Position numbers and translations under genes: made by a program. A model generated the notes under the pieces. The model had not been told where the DNA came from. It made no database searches and worked only from the letters and a program-made list of their open reading frames with translations. 64,000 nucleotides of DNA from VRUE01 sp963703895 (lineage in GTDB: Bacteria > Actinomycetota > Thermoleophilia > Solirubrobacterales > 70-9), in the NCBI GenBank assembly GCA_963703895.1, contig CAVPFX010000001.1:124001-188000 (forward strand), in the 5' to 3' direction. Numbering within the stretch: position 1 is the stretch's first letter; the number at the start of each line of letters is the position of its first letter. This document shows positions 1 through 8,350 of this stretch, piece by piece.

Positions 1-1918
1 CGTCGGCAAGCTCCTCGACCACGGTGCGCTCCTCGCGCAGCCAACGGGCCCGCTCGGGCGAGACCCAGACGCGGGCGACGTGGGCAGTCGGCACCTCGCC
101 GTGGGTCATCCAGCCCTCCACCCCGGCGAGCTCCTCGACCTCCGGGCGCGGCTCGAAGCTGTCGGCGGAGAGCGTCGCCTCCTTGATCCGGTCGAGCTTG
201 AAGTGGCGGACGCCGTCTTTGGTCAGGTCGTAGCACTCGACGTACCAGCCCTCTTTGCCGTTCTCGAGGCGGTAGGGCTCAACCGCGCGTTTGGTGAACT
301 GGTCCTCGTTCTCCTTGTAGTACTGCAGCTCGAGCACGCGACTGCCGCCGATCGCCTCATTGACGACGCGGGCCACCTCGGCGTCGCCGCCGCTGCTGGA
401 GGCGATCTCGAGGCCCTCCTCGGAGGGGTCGTGGCCGAGCGCCGCGATGATCTTGGTGCGGGCGCTCTGCAGGCCGCCCTGGGGCAGGTGATCGCCGAAC
501 AGGTCGATCGCCGCGACCAGCGCCTTGGCCTCGAGCGGCAGCAACCGCGCCGGGCGAGCGAAGTTGTCGCCGTAGGGCTCGGAGTCGACCTCGATCTCAT
601 CGCCCAGGATTTCGGCGTAGAGCACGTAGGTGCCGCCGCCGAAGTTGACGACGTTGAGCAGGTCGATGTCCTCGCGCAGCTCCTCGTCGGTCAGTTCGAG
701 CCGCTGGCGCAGCTCGCTGAGGCGCAACCGCTCCTCGCCCTTGGCCGATTCGATCAGCAGGCCGGCGAGGGTGACCAGGCGAGCGAAGCGCTCGGGCCGG
801 ATCGCCGCCTCGCCGCGGCCGTTGGAGCGAGCCCGGCGCGGCGCCTCGCGCAGCGGCCGGTCGACGATCTCAGCTTGCTCGAAGCCGTTGCGGTGACGCT
901 CGTGCAGCAGCCCGAGGCGGCTCTCCGCCTCCTCGCGCAGCTCGTCGGGCCCGAGCACCTGGGCGTTCTGGCGCCAGCGCAGCACCCAGGCGATCAGCTC
1001 GCGGGGCGAGGCGTAATCGGTCTCGAAGACCGAGCCTTTGCCCGGCGCGCCATCGGCCTTCTTCGCCGGGCGCAGCTCGCCGTAGGCGCCGAAGTCGCGC
1101 TCGATCAACCAGGCAATGCGATCGCGGACGAAGATCTGCGCCTTGCCGCGGGTCTCGCCCAGCTGCCAGTCGGCGCGCTGGCCGTAATCGCGGCGGTCGA
1201 AGTTCTCCGGCGGCGAGAAATCATGCTCGGCCTTGGAGGCGTAGCCGACCTTGCCCTGGATCCGCGAGAGGCGGAAGACCCGCACCGCCTCGCGCTCGTG
1301 AGCGTGGCCGATCAAGTAGAACTGGCCGCCGCGGAAGACCAGGTGGAAGGGGTCGACTTTGCGCTTCTCGGTCTCGTCGCGCTCCATCGTGTAGTAGGTG
1401 AACTCGACCGTCTTGCGGCGCGAGATCGCGGTCTCGATCTTGGAGAGGCGCTGGGAGAGCTCGCGCCCCCCCGCCGAGGCGGTCATCGCCATCTCGACCG
1501 GCGCCCGCTCGCCCTCCTTGAGCGGATTGGGGTGGCCCCAGGCGACCTGCTGCAGGGCGAGGCGCAGCGGCTCGGCGTAGGCGAATTCGCCTTCGGAGAG
1601 CAGCATCAGCGCCGTGCTCATCGCCGCCAGCTCGTCGTCGGAGAACTTGATCGCGTCGAGGTAGAAGTTCTCCGGCGGCAGCGAGTAGAGCTCGGCCTCG
1701 AAAAAGCCCTCGCCCGGCTTCTCCACCCCGAGCTCGATGCCGAGGCTCTCGAGCTCGGCCCGGTCCGCGTAGAAGCGCCGCGCGAAGGCGTCGTCGTTCA
1801 TGTCGCTGTAGCCCTCAACCTCGCGCTTGATCTCGAGCGCCGAAACCGGCCTCCCCTGAGCCATCAGGAACGAGATCAGCGAGAGCTGACGGATCAGCTT
1901 CTCGGTGTCCTTTGCCAC
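1..1918 (-). CDS. pafBC: WYL-domain transcriptional regulator, PafB-PafC fusion (3' end beyond window)
   Basis: The frame is open from a GTG at 1918 to the left edge, about 639 codons. It begins MAKDTEKLIRQLSLISFL, a helix-turn-helix segment (residues about 1-60), followed by a first WYL-type domain (about 145-230, with FYLIGHAHERE). A second HTH follows (about 350-410, RLSELRQRLELTDEEL), then a second WYL domain (about 490-570, EGWYVECYDLTKDGVRHFKL). Two HTH-WYL units in one chain match fused PafB/PafC. In mycobacteria that pair activates a LexA-independent DNA-damage response, and WYL domains bind nucleic-acid ligands. Neighbouring proteasome genes would lie to the left, outside the window. 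The identification is secure at family level; the ligand is inferred. Confidence 0.88.
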   Translation of the reverse strand, partial: MAKDTEKLIRQLSLISFLMAQGRPVSALEIKREVEGYSDMNDDAFARRFYADRAELESLGIELGVEKPGEGFFEAELYSLPPENFYLDAIKFSDDELAAMSTALMLLSEGEFAYAEPLRLALQQVAWGHPNPLKEGERAPVEMAMTASAGGRELSQRLSKIETAISRRKTVEFTYYTMERDETEKRKVDPFHLVFRGGQFYLIGHAHEREAVRVFRLSRIQGKVGYASKAEHDFSPPENFDRRDYGQRADWQLGETRGKAQIFVRDRIAWLIERDFGAYGELRPAKKADGAPGKGSVFETDYASPRELIAWVLRWRQNAQVLGPDELREEAESRLGLLHERHRNGFEQAEIVDRPLREAPRRARSNGRGEAAIRPERFARLVTLAGLLIESAKGEERLRLSELRQRLELTDEELREDIDLLNVVNFGGGTYVLYAEILGDEIEVDSEPYGDNFARPARLLPLEAKALVAAIDLFGDHLPQGGLQSARTKIIAALGHDPSEEGLEIASSSGGDAEVARVVNEAIGGSRVLELQYYKENEDQFTKRAVEPYRLENGKEGWYVECYDLTKDGVRHFKLDRIKEATLSADSFEPRPEVEELAGVEGWMTHGEVPTAHVARVWVSPERARWLREERTVVEELAD

Positions 1919-1947
1919 GGTTCGCAGGATAGTGTGCGGCCCGTCCC

Positions 1948-2262
1948 ATGGACCTCCTGCGCAACCTCTTCGGCAACGTAACTTCGGGCATTATCCGGCT
2001 TGCGGTCACCGCCGGCATCCTTTTTCTCGTCTACCTCTTCATCCTCAAGCCGGTTCTCGACACGACCACCGAGGTGGTCCACTCGACCGGTCTTGACCAG
2101 ATCGGCAAGTCGCTGGAAGGGATGAGCACCGAAATCAAACGCGAGGTTCACCGCTCATTCGAGGTGACCGGCCCCGGCGGACAGCGCAAGAAACTGGTCC
2201 ACTGCATCCAGCGGGCCGAGGGCAACGTTCACCGGATCGAACGCTGCACGCGGCGCTTCTGA
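1948..2262 (+). CDS. small single-pass membrane protein
   Basis: This is a 104-residue protein, not recognised as a named family. An N-terminal amphipathic stretch (MDLLRNLFGN) precedes one hydrophobic segment at about residues 14-33 (IIRLAVTAGILFLVYLFIL). A charged C-terminal half contains two cysteines and many basic residues. The start is 29 bases from the divergent WYL regulator start, so the two probably share a promoter region. Its last 34 bases overlap the convergent membrane-protein gene. The hydrophobic helix, clear start and lack of a better gene on the other strand support it as real. Confidence 0.65.
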   Translation: MDLLRNLFGNVTSGIIRLAVTAGILFLVYLFILKPVLDTTTEVVHSTGLDQIGKSLEGMSTEIKREVHRSFEVTGPGGQRKKLVHCIQRAEGNVHRIERCTRRF

Positions 2263-4160
2263 GCAGCCGCGACGCGCGGCGCGATCGCGGGGGCGTCGAG
2301 CGGCATCGCGTAGAAGTGGAGGGTGAGCTTGGTCGAGTCGTCGACGCCGGTGAGGAAGCCGCCGATGCGCTCGAAGCCGATCGTCGGCGAGCCGCTGTCC
2401 AGCGCGAACTTGCCTGGATAGTCGGCCCAGCGGGGCACCCGCAGGAGCAGGCCGTCGTCGGCGGTGTCGCCGACGATGTTCCAGAGGTTGGCCTGGAAGA
2501 TCACGTGGCGGTTCTGGGCGTGGAGCAGCATCGTCCGCACTTTTTCGATGCCCTCGACGGCGAGCCCGTCGACCCGCACCAGCAGCGCCTCGTTACGCCG
2601 CACCCGCGGCAGCGGGACCGATTCGCCGTTGCCGGTCTCGACCGTGCGCAGGGGCCGCTCGCGACCGCAGCGATCGGGGCCGTGGCGCAGGACCGCCCAT
2701 TCCTCGTTCCAGCTCAGCGCCTGGTAGCGGCAGAACATCTGCACCATCTGTTTCGGTGACTCGAAGGCCGGCCAGCGGGCGTCGATCGCCCCCGGGTAGT
2801 TGATCGAGTTGGGGTCGAAGATCGTCGTGTTCTGCCAGAGGATGTGGTCCGGCGCGGTGGTCGATTCGAGCTTTGCCGCGTTGAGCTCGTCGAGGCGCTT
2901 GGTGTAGGCCGAGTACTGCTGGAAGACCGGCAGCGGGTCCCAGTCGAGGTCATAGGCCCAGACCACGCCGGCCTCCCAGGGGGCGACGTGCACCGTCCCC
3001 GAGCGCAGCACCGCCAGCTGGGCGGGGCTGAGCTTGTAGGTCGCCTGCATCGTTTCGATCCCCAGTTGGCGGCCCTTCTCGGCCCGGCCCGGGATCGCCA
3101 TCTCTGTCAGCTGGTCGCGGTAGTTCCTGGCGCGCTGCCCGTAGTCGAGCGTGAGGTCGATGTGGTCGTGGTTGGCGATGTAGGTGAAGGCGATCAGGAC
3201 CGCGACGGCGGCGATCGCGAGCGTCCGCCGCACATAGGGGACCAGGGCGAGGCTGATGCCGAGCAGCGCCCCCATGAAGACGCCGGTGCTGCCCGGCGAT
3301 TCGCGCACGACGGCGTGCTTGAACATGAGGAAGGTGACGGCGGCGACCATCAGCACGAAGCCGAGCCGGCGCATGTTGTCGCGGCGCCAGACGGCGGCGA
3401 GGCAGAGGCCGGCAATCGCGGCGAGGCCGACGATGAAGGCCGGCGTCTGCCACCAGCGATCGGGCTCGTAGAAGACCATCGAGGCCGAGTAGCCGCTGAC
3501 GACTTCGGCCGTGTTGAGGAAGTAGTCGCCGAGGTTGGAGAGGCCCTGCCCGGTGACGAACCAGAAGAGGAAGAAAGAGAGGACGGCGGCGCCGAAGAAA
3601 GCCGGGTAGGTGCGGCGGCGGTCGGGCAGGCCGAGCAGCGTCGCGAACCCCATCGCCAGCAGGGTTGGGCCGGCGCGCAGCGAGCCGAGCAGCTGCATGC
3701 CGCCGAGGGCGCCGATGCCGACCGCCAGCCAGAGGCGCCAGCGCAGGCTCCACTCGCCGAGCAGCGCCGCGGCGCAGAGCACCGTGGCGGCGATCAGGAT
3801 CGGGTCGGCGGTGGGGACCGCGGCGGCGAACAGCGTGATCAGCAGCGCCGGGATCAGCCCGAAGGCGCGGCGCGAGCCCCAGAGCAGGCCCGTGCATAGC
3901 GCGATCTGGACCAGCGAGGACCAGAAGAAGGCAATCCGCCCCGGCCAGATCTCGAACAGGTTGGGCAGCCCGAGGAAGCCCAGCGGGCCGTAGGTGAAGA
4001 CGACCTGGGTGCCGGCGTCCATCCCCCGCTCGCCGGCCATGTAGAGGCCGGCGACCCAGGAGGGGTCGAGCCCGGCGGTCGGGCCGATGCCGCCATTCGG
4101 CCAGGTGAAGAGGGCAATCACGACCCCGAGCAGGGGGGTCGAGAGCAGCACTCGCTTCAC
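2229..4160 (-). CDS. polytopic membrane protein with C-terminal exported domain (GT-C-like)
   Basis: This is a 643-residue integral membrane protein. The GTG at 4160 is chosen because it lies four bases after the stop of the upstream gene and begins MKRVLLSTPLLGVVIALF, a first membrane helix; the longer upstream frame lies inside the neighbour. The N-terminal half has about ten hydrophobic helices. An acidic first outer loop (GLDPSWVAGLYMAGERGMDAG) is followed by TYGPLGFLGLP. The C-terminal 270 residues are soluble and contain TTAPDHILWQNTTIF. Topology and the acidic loop resemble GT-C glycosyltransferases or O-antigen-ligase-like proteins, but no diagnostic motif was confirmed. It is probably cotranscribed with the next membrane protein, suggesting joint work in envelope glycan assembly (inference). 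Confidence 0.75.
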   Translation of the reverse strand: MKRVLLSTPLLGVVIALFTWPNGGIGPTAGLDPSWVAGLYMAGERGMDAGTQVVFTYGPLGFLGLPNLFEIWPGRIAFFWSSLVQIALCTGLLWGSRRAFGLIPALLITLFAAAVPTADPILIAATVLCAAALLGEWSLRWRLWLAVGIGALGGMQLLGSLRAGPTLLAMGFATLLGLPDRRRTYPAFFGAAVLSFFLFWFVTGQGLSNLGDYFLNTAEVVSGYSASMVFYEPDRWWQTPAFIVGLAAIAGLCLAAVWRRDNMRRLGFVLMVAAVTFLMFKHAVVRESPGSTGVFMGALLGISLALVPYVRRTLAIAAVAVLIAFTYIANHDHIDLTLDYGQRARNYRDQLTEMAIPGRAEKGRQLGIETMQATYKLSPAQLAVLRSGTVHVAPWEAGVVWAYDLDWDPLPVFQQYSAYTKRLDELNAAKLESTTAPDHILWQNTTIFDPNSINYPGAIDARWPAFESPKQMVQMFCRYQALSWNEEWAVLRHGPDRCGRERPLRTVETGNGESVPLPRVRRNEALLVRVDGLAVEGIEKVRTMLLHAQNRHVIFQANLWNIVGDTADDGLLLRVPRWADYPGKFALDSGSPTIGFERIGGFLTGVDDSTKLTLHFYAMPLDAPAIAPRVAAAQKRRVQRSIR

Positions 4161-4164
4161 TTTC

Positions 4165-5940
4165 TCAGCTTGGGCAGGCAATCGTCCTCGAATCGGTTCG
4201 CAGTTCGGCGCGCCAGGGCACTGGGCTGGCGTCGCCCGGGATCCGCACCACGCCGGGGCCGGCGGGTAGCGGCAGGGTGGTCGAGAACGCTGTGGCGAAA
4301 CGGGCGAGGGCCAGTTCCAGCTCCGCATCGCTTGGGGCGCGGTAGGCAAATCCTCCCGGCGGCAGCTCGAGCTGGAACGACGCCGCTTGACCGGCCGCCG
4401 GCCTCAGCGCCAAGCAGGCGCCGACGGGCGTGGCGCTGCCGGCGCTCGCGGCGAGCAGCTGCGGCGCCTCGCCGCTGCGGCGCAAGGGGCCAACCAGGCG
4501 CTGAGATGAGATCGCCAGCGCCCTGACCAGCTCCTGGTCGGCCGCTTCGCGCGCCTGCTCTCCGGCCGCCGCCAGCTGGTCGAGGCTGTAGGCAGGCGAA
4601 CCGAAATCGGCAGCGGCTTCGAAGTAGGCCGAGGCGGGGAAGAGCATGTCCGGGTGCGAGTGGGTGGTCGAGGCGTCCTCGACCGGCAGGTCTGGGTCCA
4701 CCCGTTCCCTGCTCAGCTCGAGCGCCGCCAAGGTCGCCCGGTTGGTGTCGCCCTCGGCGGCAAAGAGGTGGCCGCCGACCCGCAGCTCGGCGACGTTGGC
4801 CATCAAGGCCAGGGCGAAGAAGACGGTGGCGACCAGGCCGACGGTGCTCGACCAGCGGATGTCGCGGCCGAGCTCGGCGACGAGCAACAGGGTCAACAGC
4901 CCGCCCATGTAGACGTAGCGGCTGGCGTTGGGAGCGCGGGCCGGACTGAGCCCGACCGCGACCAGGGCCAGGTAGACGACCAGCGTCGCGGCGACCATCC
5001 AGAAGCGGATCGAGCGCGGCGCCCGGCGCAGGTGGAGGACGACGAGGCCGCCGAGCAGCAGCGCCAGCGGGTATCCCCACTCCGGTCGGACCTGGATCAG
5101 GTCGGCCAGTTCGGCGCTGCCCGACACCCGGAAGAGGCCGGTGATCGCCGCGCAGAGGGCGGCCAGCTGGTCGGCCATGCCGCTGAAGAGGCTGCTCGCC
5201 GCTTCCGCCGTCGCCTCGGACTGGCCGAACTTGCGCGCCCAGATGAACCAGACGACGTAGAGGGCAGCGGGAACGAGCACGACCCAGGCGCGCCGCCACT
5301 CGGCTCGGCCGCCGAGCCAGATCGCGAACAGAGCGCCGAGGGCAAAGGCGATGCCGACGCTGAAGGAAGCGAGGCAGAGCGCCAGCAGGAGACAGGCCGC
5401 GACGTTCCCCGCCGGCGTGCGCCGCTCCAGCGCCAGCAGCATCCCCAGGCCGGTCGCCATCCCGGTCAGGTTGGGAATCTCGTAGGCGCCCATCACGGTG
5501 TCCCAACCGGCCCCGAAGAAGGCGACGAGCACGGTCAGGGCCACCGCCACCGCCAGCGGCAGGCGGGAGCGGACGAGACAGAAGAAGAGTGTCGCGACGG
5601 TCAGGTGGAGGACCACCGTCATCGCCTGGTAGGGCACGTGGGAGTCGGCGCCGACACTGGCGAACATCGCCTTGTAGATCAGCAACGGCACCAGGATCAG
5701 GTGGCCGTTCTGCGGGTGGAGCAGGGTTTCCAACGACCAGCCGCGGACGACGACGAGGTAGTTCCACTCGTCGTTGACGAAGGTCTGCTGCTTGCCCCAG
5801 CCGAGAATCAGGACCGCGGCGATGGCAAAGGCAAGGGCCAGGACCGCGTAGGCGATCTTGGTCTCGCCGACTCGGCGCGACCAGGCTGCGAAGCGGGCCA
5901 CGACCCTGTCGAGAAAGCCGATCGGGTCGACGGCGGGCAT
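4165..5940 (-). CDS. polytopic membrane protein, GT-C glycosyltransferase-like
   Basis: This 591-residue protein starts at the ATG at 5940, preceded by a purine-rich AGGGGCGAGG; an in-frame ATG at 5976 lacks such a site. After a helix at about residues 22-42 comes the loop FVNDEWNYLVVVRGWSLE, whose acidic residues occupy the position of the catalytic or metal-binding motif in GT-C (PMT-like) enzymes. Some nine further helices follow, then a soluble C-terminal domain from about residue 400. Its stop is four bases before the start of the downstream membrane-protein gene, so the two form an operon. Function is inferred as envelope sugar transfer or polymer handling; the substrate is unknown. Confidence 0.75.
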   Translation of the reverse strand: MPAVDPIGFLDRVVARFAAWSRRVGETKIAYAVLALAFAIAAVLILGWGKQQTFVNDEWNYLVVVRGWSLETLLHPQNGHLILVPLLIYKAMFASVGADSHVPYQAMTVVLHLTVATLFFCLVRSRLPLAVAVALTVLVAFFGAGWDTVMGAYEIPNLTGMATGLGMLLALERRTPAGNVAACLLLALCLASFSVGIAFALGALFAIWLGGRAEWRRAWVVLVPAALYVVWFIWARKFGQSEATAEAASSLFSGMADQLAALCAAITGLFRVSGSAELADLIQVRPEWGYPLALLLGGLVVLHLRRAPRSIRFWMVAATLVVYLALVAVGLSPARAPNASRYVYMGGLLTLLLVAELGRDIRWSSTVGLVATVFFALALMANVAELRVGGHLFAAEGDTNRATLAALELSRERVDPDLPVEDASTTHSHPDMLFPASAYFEAAADFGSPAYSLDQLAAAGEQAREAADQELVRALAISSQRLVGPLRRSGEAPQLLAASAGSATPVGACLALRPAAGQAASFQLELPPGGFAYRAPSDAELELALARFATAFSTTLPLPAGPGVVRIPGDASPVPWRAELRTDSRTIACPS

Positions 5941-6015
5941 GGCCTCGCGCCCCTGCTCTGACCTCTCAGAAGCCATCGAGCGCAGCAGTCTATGTTCGGC
6001 ACAGGCGAAACCGCC

Positions 6016-6105
6016 GCTGCCTGACGCCGTCAGGCAAGAACGCAGGGAGCGTGGCGTGCTCTGCACGCGAGCGACCGAGGACGCTGCCTGACGGCGTCAG
6101 GCAGC
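6016..6105. repeat. long hairpin repeat with 50-nt shared core (copy 1)
   Basis: Two palindromic arms, 6016-6036 and 6083-6105, each read GCTGCCTGACG(C/G)CGTCAGGCA. They can pair with each other or fold separately. The 46 bases between them match the centre of the element at 22782-22888 at roughly 45 of 50 positions (shared piece GCGTGCTCTGCACG, then GAGCGACCGAGGACGC). The right arm contains the stop codon of the exonuclease gene. A terminator role is possible, but the conserved centre points to a dispersed repeat. Confidence 0.8.
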
Positions 6106-7098
6106 GTCGGCGCGCTGGCCGAAGTAGGCCGAGCCGGAGAGCGCCCGGTCGAAGCCGGACCAGGACTCGCCGGCGGGCAGCTGGCGCTCGAGGCGGTCGA
6201 AGCTGCCGAGGCGACCGCCGAGGTTGTCGATCATGTGGACGAGCACCGCCTCGCGGGTCGCCGGCACCACCGGCGAGCCGTGTTCGAGCGAGCCGTGGTG
6301 GGCGAGGATGATGTGCAGGACCGCTTGGGCGAGGGCGGGGTCGAAGCTAGGGATCTCCTCGATCTGGCGGCGCACCTTGTAGTAGCCGAGCGGGATCTCA
6401 CCCTGCAGGCGGCCGGCGTCGGTGAGGTCAATCGCCAGCGGGTCGTCGTTGTAGGCCTCGGTCTTGCCGATGTCGTGCAGAAGGGCGCCGGTGACGGCAA
6501 CGTCGCGATCGATGCCGGGGAAATAGGCGGCCGCGGCGCTGACCGCCTGGGCAACCGAGACGGTGTGCTCGAGCAGGCCGTGGCGGTAGGCCTGGTGGTA
6601 GGTCTTGGCTGCCGGCGCGTCACGGAAGCGGGCCCAGATCTCCGAGTCCTCGCCGAAGAAACGATCCAGCAGGTAGCGCAACTGGTGGTCCTGGACGGTC
6701 GCCAAGAGCTCGCGCAGGCCGCTCTCCATCAGCTCGAAGGAAACCTCTGACTCGACCGCGAGGTCCTCCTCCCGGTACTCCTCCGGCGCTGCCTCGCGCA
6801 AACCGCTGAGCTTGACCTTCGCCCCCCAGCGCTCGCTCATCTCGAAGACGCCGCTGACGTGAACGGGGGTACCGGGCGCGGCGAACGCGTAGAGCTGCTC
6901 GGCGTCCTCCCAGGCGACCGCCTCGGCGCTGCCGCTGGCGTCACCGAGGACGAGACGCAGCCACGGCTCACCGTTTTTCTTGCGCCGCAGCTCACGCTGG
7001 CGAACCGCGTAGACGCTGCCCACGCGCTGCCCATCCTGCAGTTCGGCGAGCGGCACCCTGGCCGCGATAAGTGTGTCGGTGAGGGCTTGCTGTTCCAT
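6097..7098 (-). CDS. OB-fold/HD-domain 3'-5' exoribonuclease, YhaM-like
   Basis: This 333-residue protein starts at the ATG at 7098 (MEQQALTDTLIAA, GGA six bases upstream). Residues about 12-100 form an OB-fold nucleic-acid-binding domain (GEPWLRLVLGDASGSAEAV, then TPVHVSGVFEMSERWGAKVK). Residues about 150-310 form an HD domain: HGLLEHTVSVAQ, the HDIGK signature in TGALLHDIGKTEAYNDDPL, and ILAHHGSLEHGSPVVP. This order matches YhaM-family enzymes, which are metal-dependent 3'-5' exonucleases acting on RNA and single-stranded DNA. The stop lies in the arm of the 6016-6105 hairpin. A 12-nt palindrome sits 35 bases upstream of the start. Confidence 0.85.
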   Translation of the reverse strand: MEQQALTDTLIAARVPLAELQDGQRVGSVYAVRQRELRRKKNGEPWLRLVLGDASGSAEAVAWEDAEQLYAFAAPGTPVHVSGVFEMSERWGAKVKLSGLREAAPEEYREEDLAVESEVSFELMESGLRELLATVQDHQLRYLLDRFFGEDSEIWARFRDAPAAKTYHQAYRHGLLEHTVSVAQAVSAAAAYFPGIDRDVAVTGALLHDIGKTEAYNDDPLAIDLTDAGRLQGEIPLGYYKVRRQIEEIPSFDPALAQAVLHIILAHHGSLEHGSPVVPATREAVLVHMIDNLGGRLGSFDRLERQLPAGESWSGFDRALSGSAYFGQRADAA

Positions 7099-7132
7099 CT
7101 GAATCCAAAGTAGTGACAGCTGCGGACGGCCA

Positions 7133-7144
7133 TGTGACGTCACA
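7133..7144. promoter_or_regulatory. 12-nt palindrome TGTGACGTCACA, candidate operator
   Basis: This is a perfect palindrome 35 bases upstream of the YhaM-like gene and 47 bases downstream of the crcB stop. The TGTGA half-site resembles Crp/Fnr-family sites, but only one copy was noticed and no matching regulator is nearby. It is recorded as a candidate only. Confidence 0.35.
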
Positions 7145-7190
7145 CTTTCTCCCCACTTTGCAGGGGTATTGCAACGCGGGTGCGCGGCCT

Positions 7191-7556
7191 TCAGAGCACC
7201 GAGCCGAGCCAGTGACCGGCGACGATCGCGGCGAAGCCGACAACCAGGGAGAGGCCGAGGTTGAGCCAGACGAGATGTGTGTGGCCGGCCTCGGCGAGGC
7301 GGTGCGAGTCCAGCATCCAGGTGGAGAAGGTGGTGAAGGAACCGATGCCGCCGCCGGCGACGATCACCAGCGCCTCGCCTTCGAGCGCGGCGCCGGCGAC
7401 GAGGCCGAGCACGAGGGTGCCGGCGAGGTTGACCGCGAGGATGCCGAGCGGAAATGGGTGATCGCTGCGAGCGGTGACTGCCGAGTCGATCAGGAAGCGC
7501 GCGGCGGCCGCGGCGCCGCCGAGCAGGGCGACCGCAACCCAGCCCGCCGCGCTCAC
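7191..7556 (-). CDS. crcB: CrcB/FluC-type fluoride channel subunit (second of pair)
   Basis: The 121-residue protein has four hydrophobic helices. Family motifs include GGAAAAARFLID near the N-terminus, PLGILAVNLAGTLVLG, and GGGIGSFTTFSTW, the last containing the TTFST segment that lines the ion path. Fluc/CrcB channels export fluoride as dual-topology dimers. Actinobacteria often carry two adjacent paralogues that make a heterodimer, as here. Its start overlaps the stop of the upstream crcB by four bases, indicating translational coupling. Confidence 0.93.
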   Translation of the reverse strand: MSAAGWVAVALLGGAAAAARFLIDSAVTARSDHPFPLGILAVNLAGTLVLGLVAGAALEGEALVIVAGGGIGSFTTFSTWMLDSHRLAEAGHTHLVWLNLGLSLVVGFAAIVAGHWLGSVL

Positions 7557-7993
7557 TCCGCCACCCGCGGCCGGCGCTCGAGCGCGATCCCAGCGCGGAC
7601 GCAGAGGAATCCCACAACCAGGGTGATGCCGATGTAGGCGGCAGCCCGCCCCAAATGCCCGCCGTCGACCATTTCGAACAGCTCCAGCTGCAGGGTCGAG
7701 AAGGTGGTCAGCGTGCCGCAGATGCCCGTGGTGAGGAACGGGTGGGCGAGGCTGTCCTCCGGGTGGTCGCTGAGGCGGGCGAAGAAGTAGCCGAGTGCCA
7801 GCGCGCCGACCATGTTGACCGCGAAGGTCCCCCAGGGCCAGCCGCCGGGAGCGTGCGGGGTCGCCTCGGCGAGGCCGACGCGGGCGAGCGCGCCGAGCAC
7901 ACCGCCGGCGTAGATCGCAAGCACCCGCCGAACGGCAAATCCCCTGGTCTGCACCGGCGCATCGTAGTTGCGAACTTCATTGAAGTTCATCAA
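7553..7993 (-). CDS. crcB: CrcB/FluC-type fluoride channel subunit (first of pair)
   Basis: This 146-residue paralogue of the downstream gene carries GGVLGALARVGL, WGTFAVNMVGALALGYF and GICGTLTTFSTLQLE. The first 20 residues (MMNFNEVRNYDAPVQ) are extra relative to the family, and their codons overlap a palindrome that looks like the ArsR operator. The true start may therefore be further in, for example the GTG before LAIYAGGVLG; the longer start is given for completeness. The gene is divergent from arsR with only 21 bases between starts, so fluoride export may sit in the ArsR control region (inference). Confidence 0.88.
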   Translation of the reverse strand: MMNFNEVRNYDAPVQTRGFAVRRVLAIYAGGVLGALARVGLAEATPHAPGGWPWGTFAVNMVGALALGYFFARLSDHPEDSLAHPFLTTGICGTLTTFSTLQLELFEMVDGGHLGRAAAYIGITLVVGFLCVRAGIALERRPRVAE

Positions 7994-7998
7994 TGAAT
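7972..7998. promoter_or_regulatory. candidate ArsR operator between crcB and arsR
   Basis: GAACTTCA-T-TGAAGTTC (7972-7988) is a perfect inverted repeat with 8-base arms. TTCATCAATGAA (7987-7998) is a second, overlapping one. They lie just upstream of arsR and over the annotated crcB start. ArsR repressors bind short inverted repeats in their own promoters, so this is the natural autoregulatory site. Binding itself is inferred. Confidence 0.6.
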
Positions 7999-8014
7999 GA
8001 TCTAGGCTGCGGCC

Positions 8015-8350
8015 GTGGCCGTAGCCGAGCTCCCCGTGATCTCCTGCTGCACGCCCCTAGCGGGGTCCTCGCTCTCGGAGCAGCGCGCGGTCGAGCTCGA
8101 GGCGGTGCTGAAGGCACTGGCCGACCGGCACCGGCTGCGAATCGTCAACCTGCTGCTGCGGGCCGATGGCGAGGCGGTCTGCGTCTGCGAGATCCAGCCC
8201 CTGCTCGGTCTCTCCCAGGGCACGGTCAGCTACCACCTCAAGCTGCTGCTCGAGGCCGGCGTGATCGCCCGCGAGACGCGCGGCACCTACAGCTACTTCA
8301 GCCTCGTGCCGGGCGCGCTCGACGCGGTGCGCGAGGTCTTCGCCCAGTGA
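8015..8350 (+). CDS. arsR: ArsR-family metalloregulator, arsenite/antimonite type
   Basis: The 111-residue winged-helix repressor starts at a GTG. The recognition-helix region reads LLGLSQGTVSYHLKLLLEAG. Just before it, AVCVCEI (C56, C58) corresponds to the ELCVCDL metal-binding motif of the classic arsenic-sensing ArsR, and C11-C12 near the N-terminus may add thiolate ligands. Loss of DNA binding on As(III) binding would induce the downstream aquaporin and arsC genes. Its TGA overlaps the GTG of the aquaporin gene. Confidence 0.93.
   Translation: MAVAELPVISCCTPLAGSSLSEQRAVELEAVLKALADRHRLRIVNLLLRADGEAVCVCEIQPLLGLSQGTVSYHLKLLLEAGVIARETRGTYSYFSLVPGALDAVREVFAQ

Noticed and set aside
80..1981. 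A 633-codon open frame on the plus strand
   Set aside because: It shares codon boundaries with the WYL regulator on the minus strand and has the composition of an antisense shadow in GC-rich DNA; the minus frame gives recognisable domains.
4654..5961. Long plus-strand frames opposite the membrane-protein genes
   Set aside because: They are rich in Asp, Glu, Gln and Arg with no domain, and mirror the hydrophobic minus-strand proteins.
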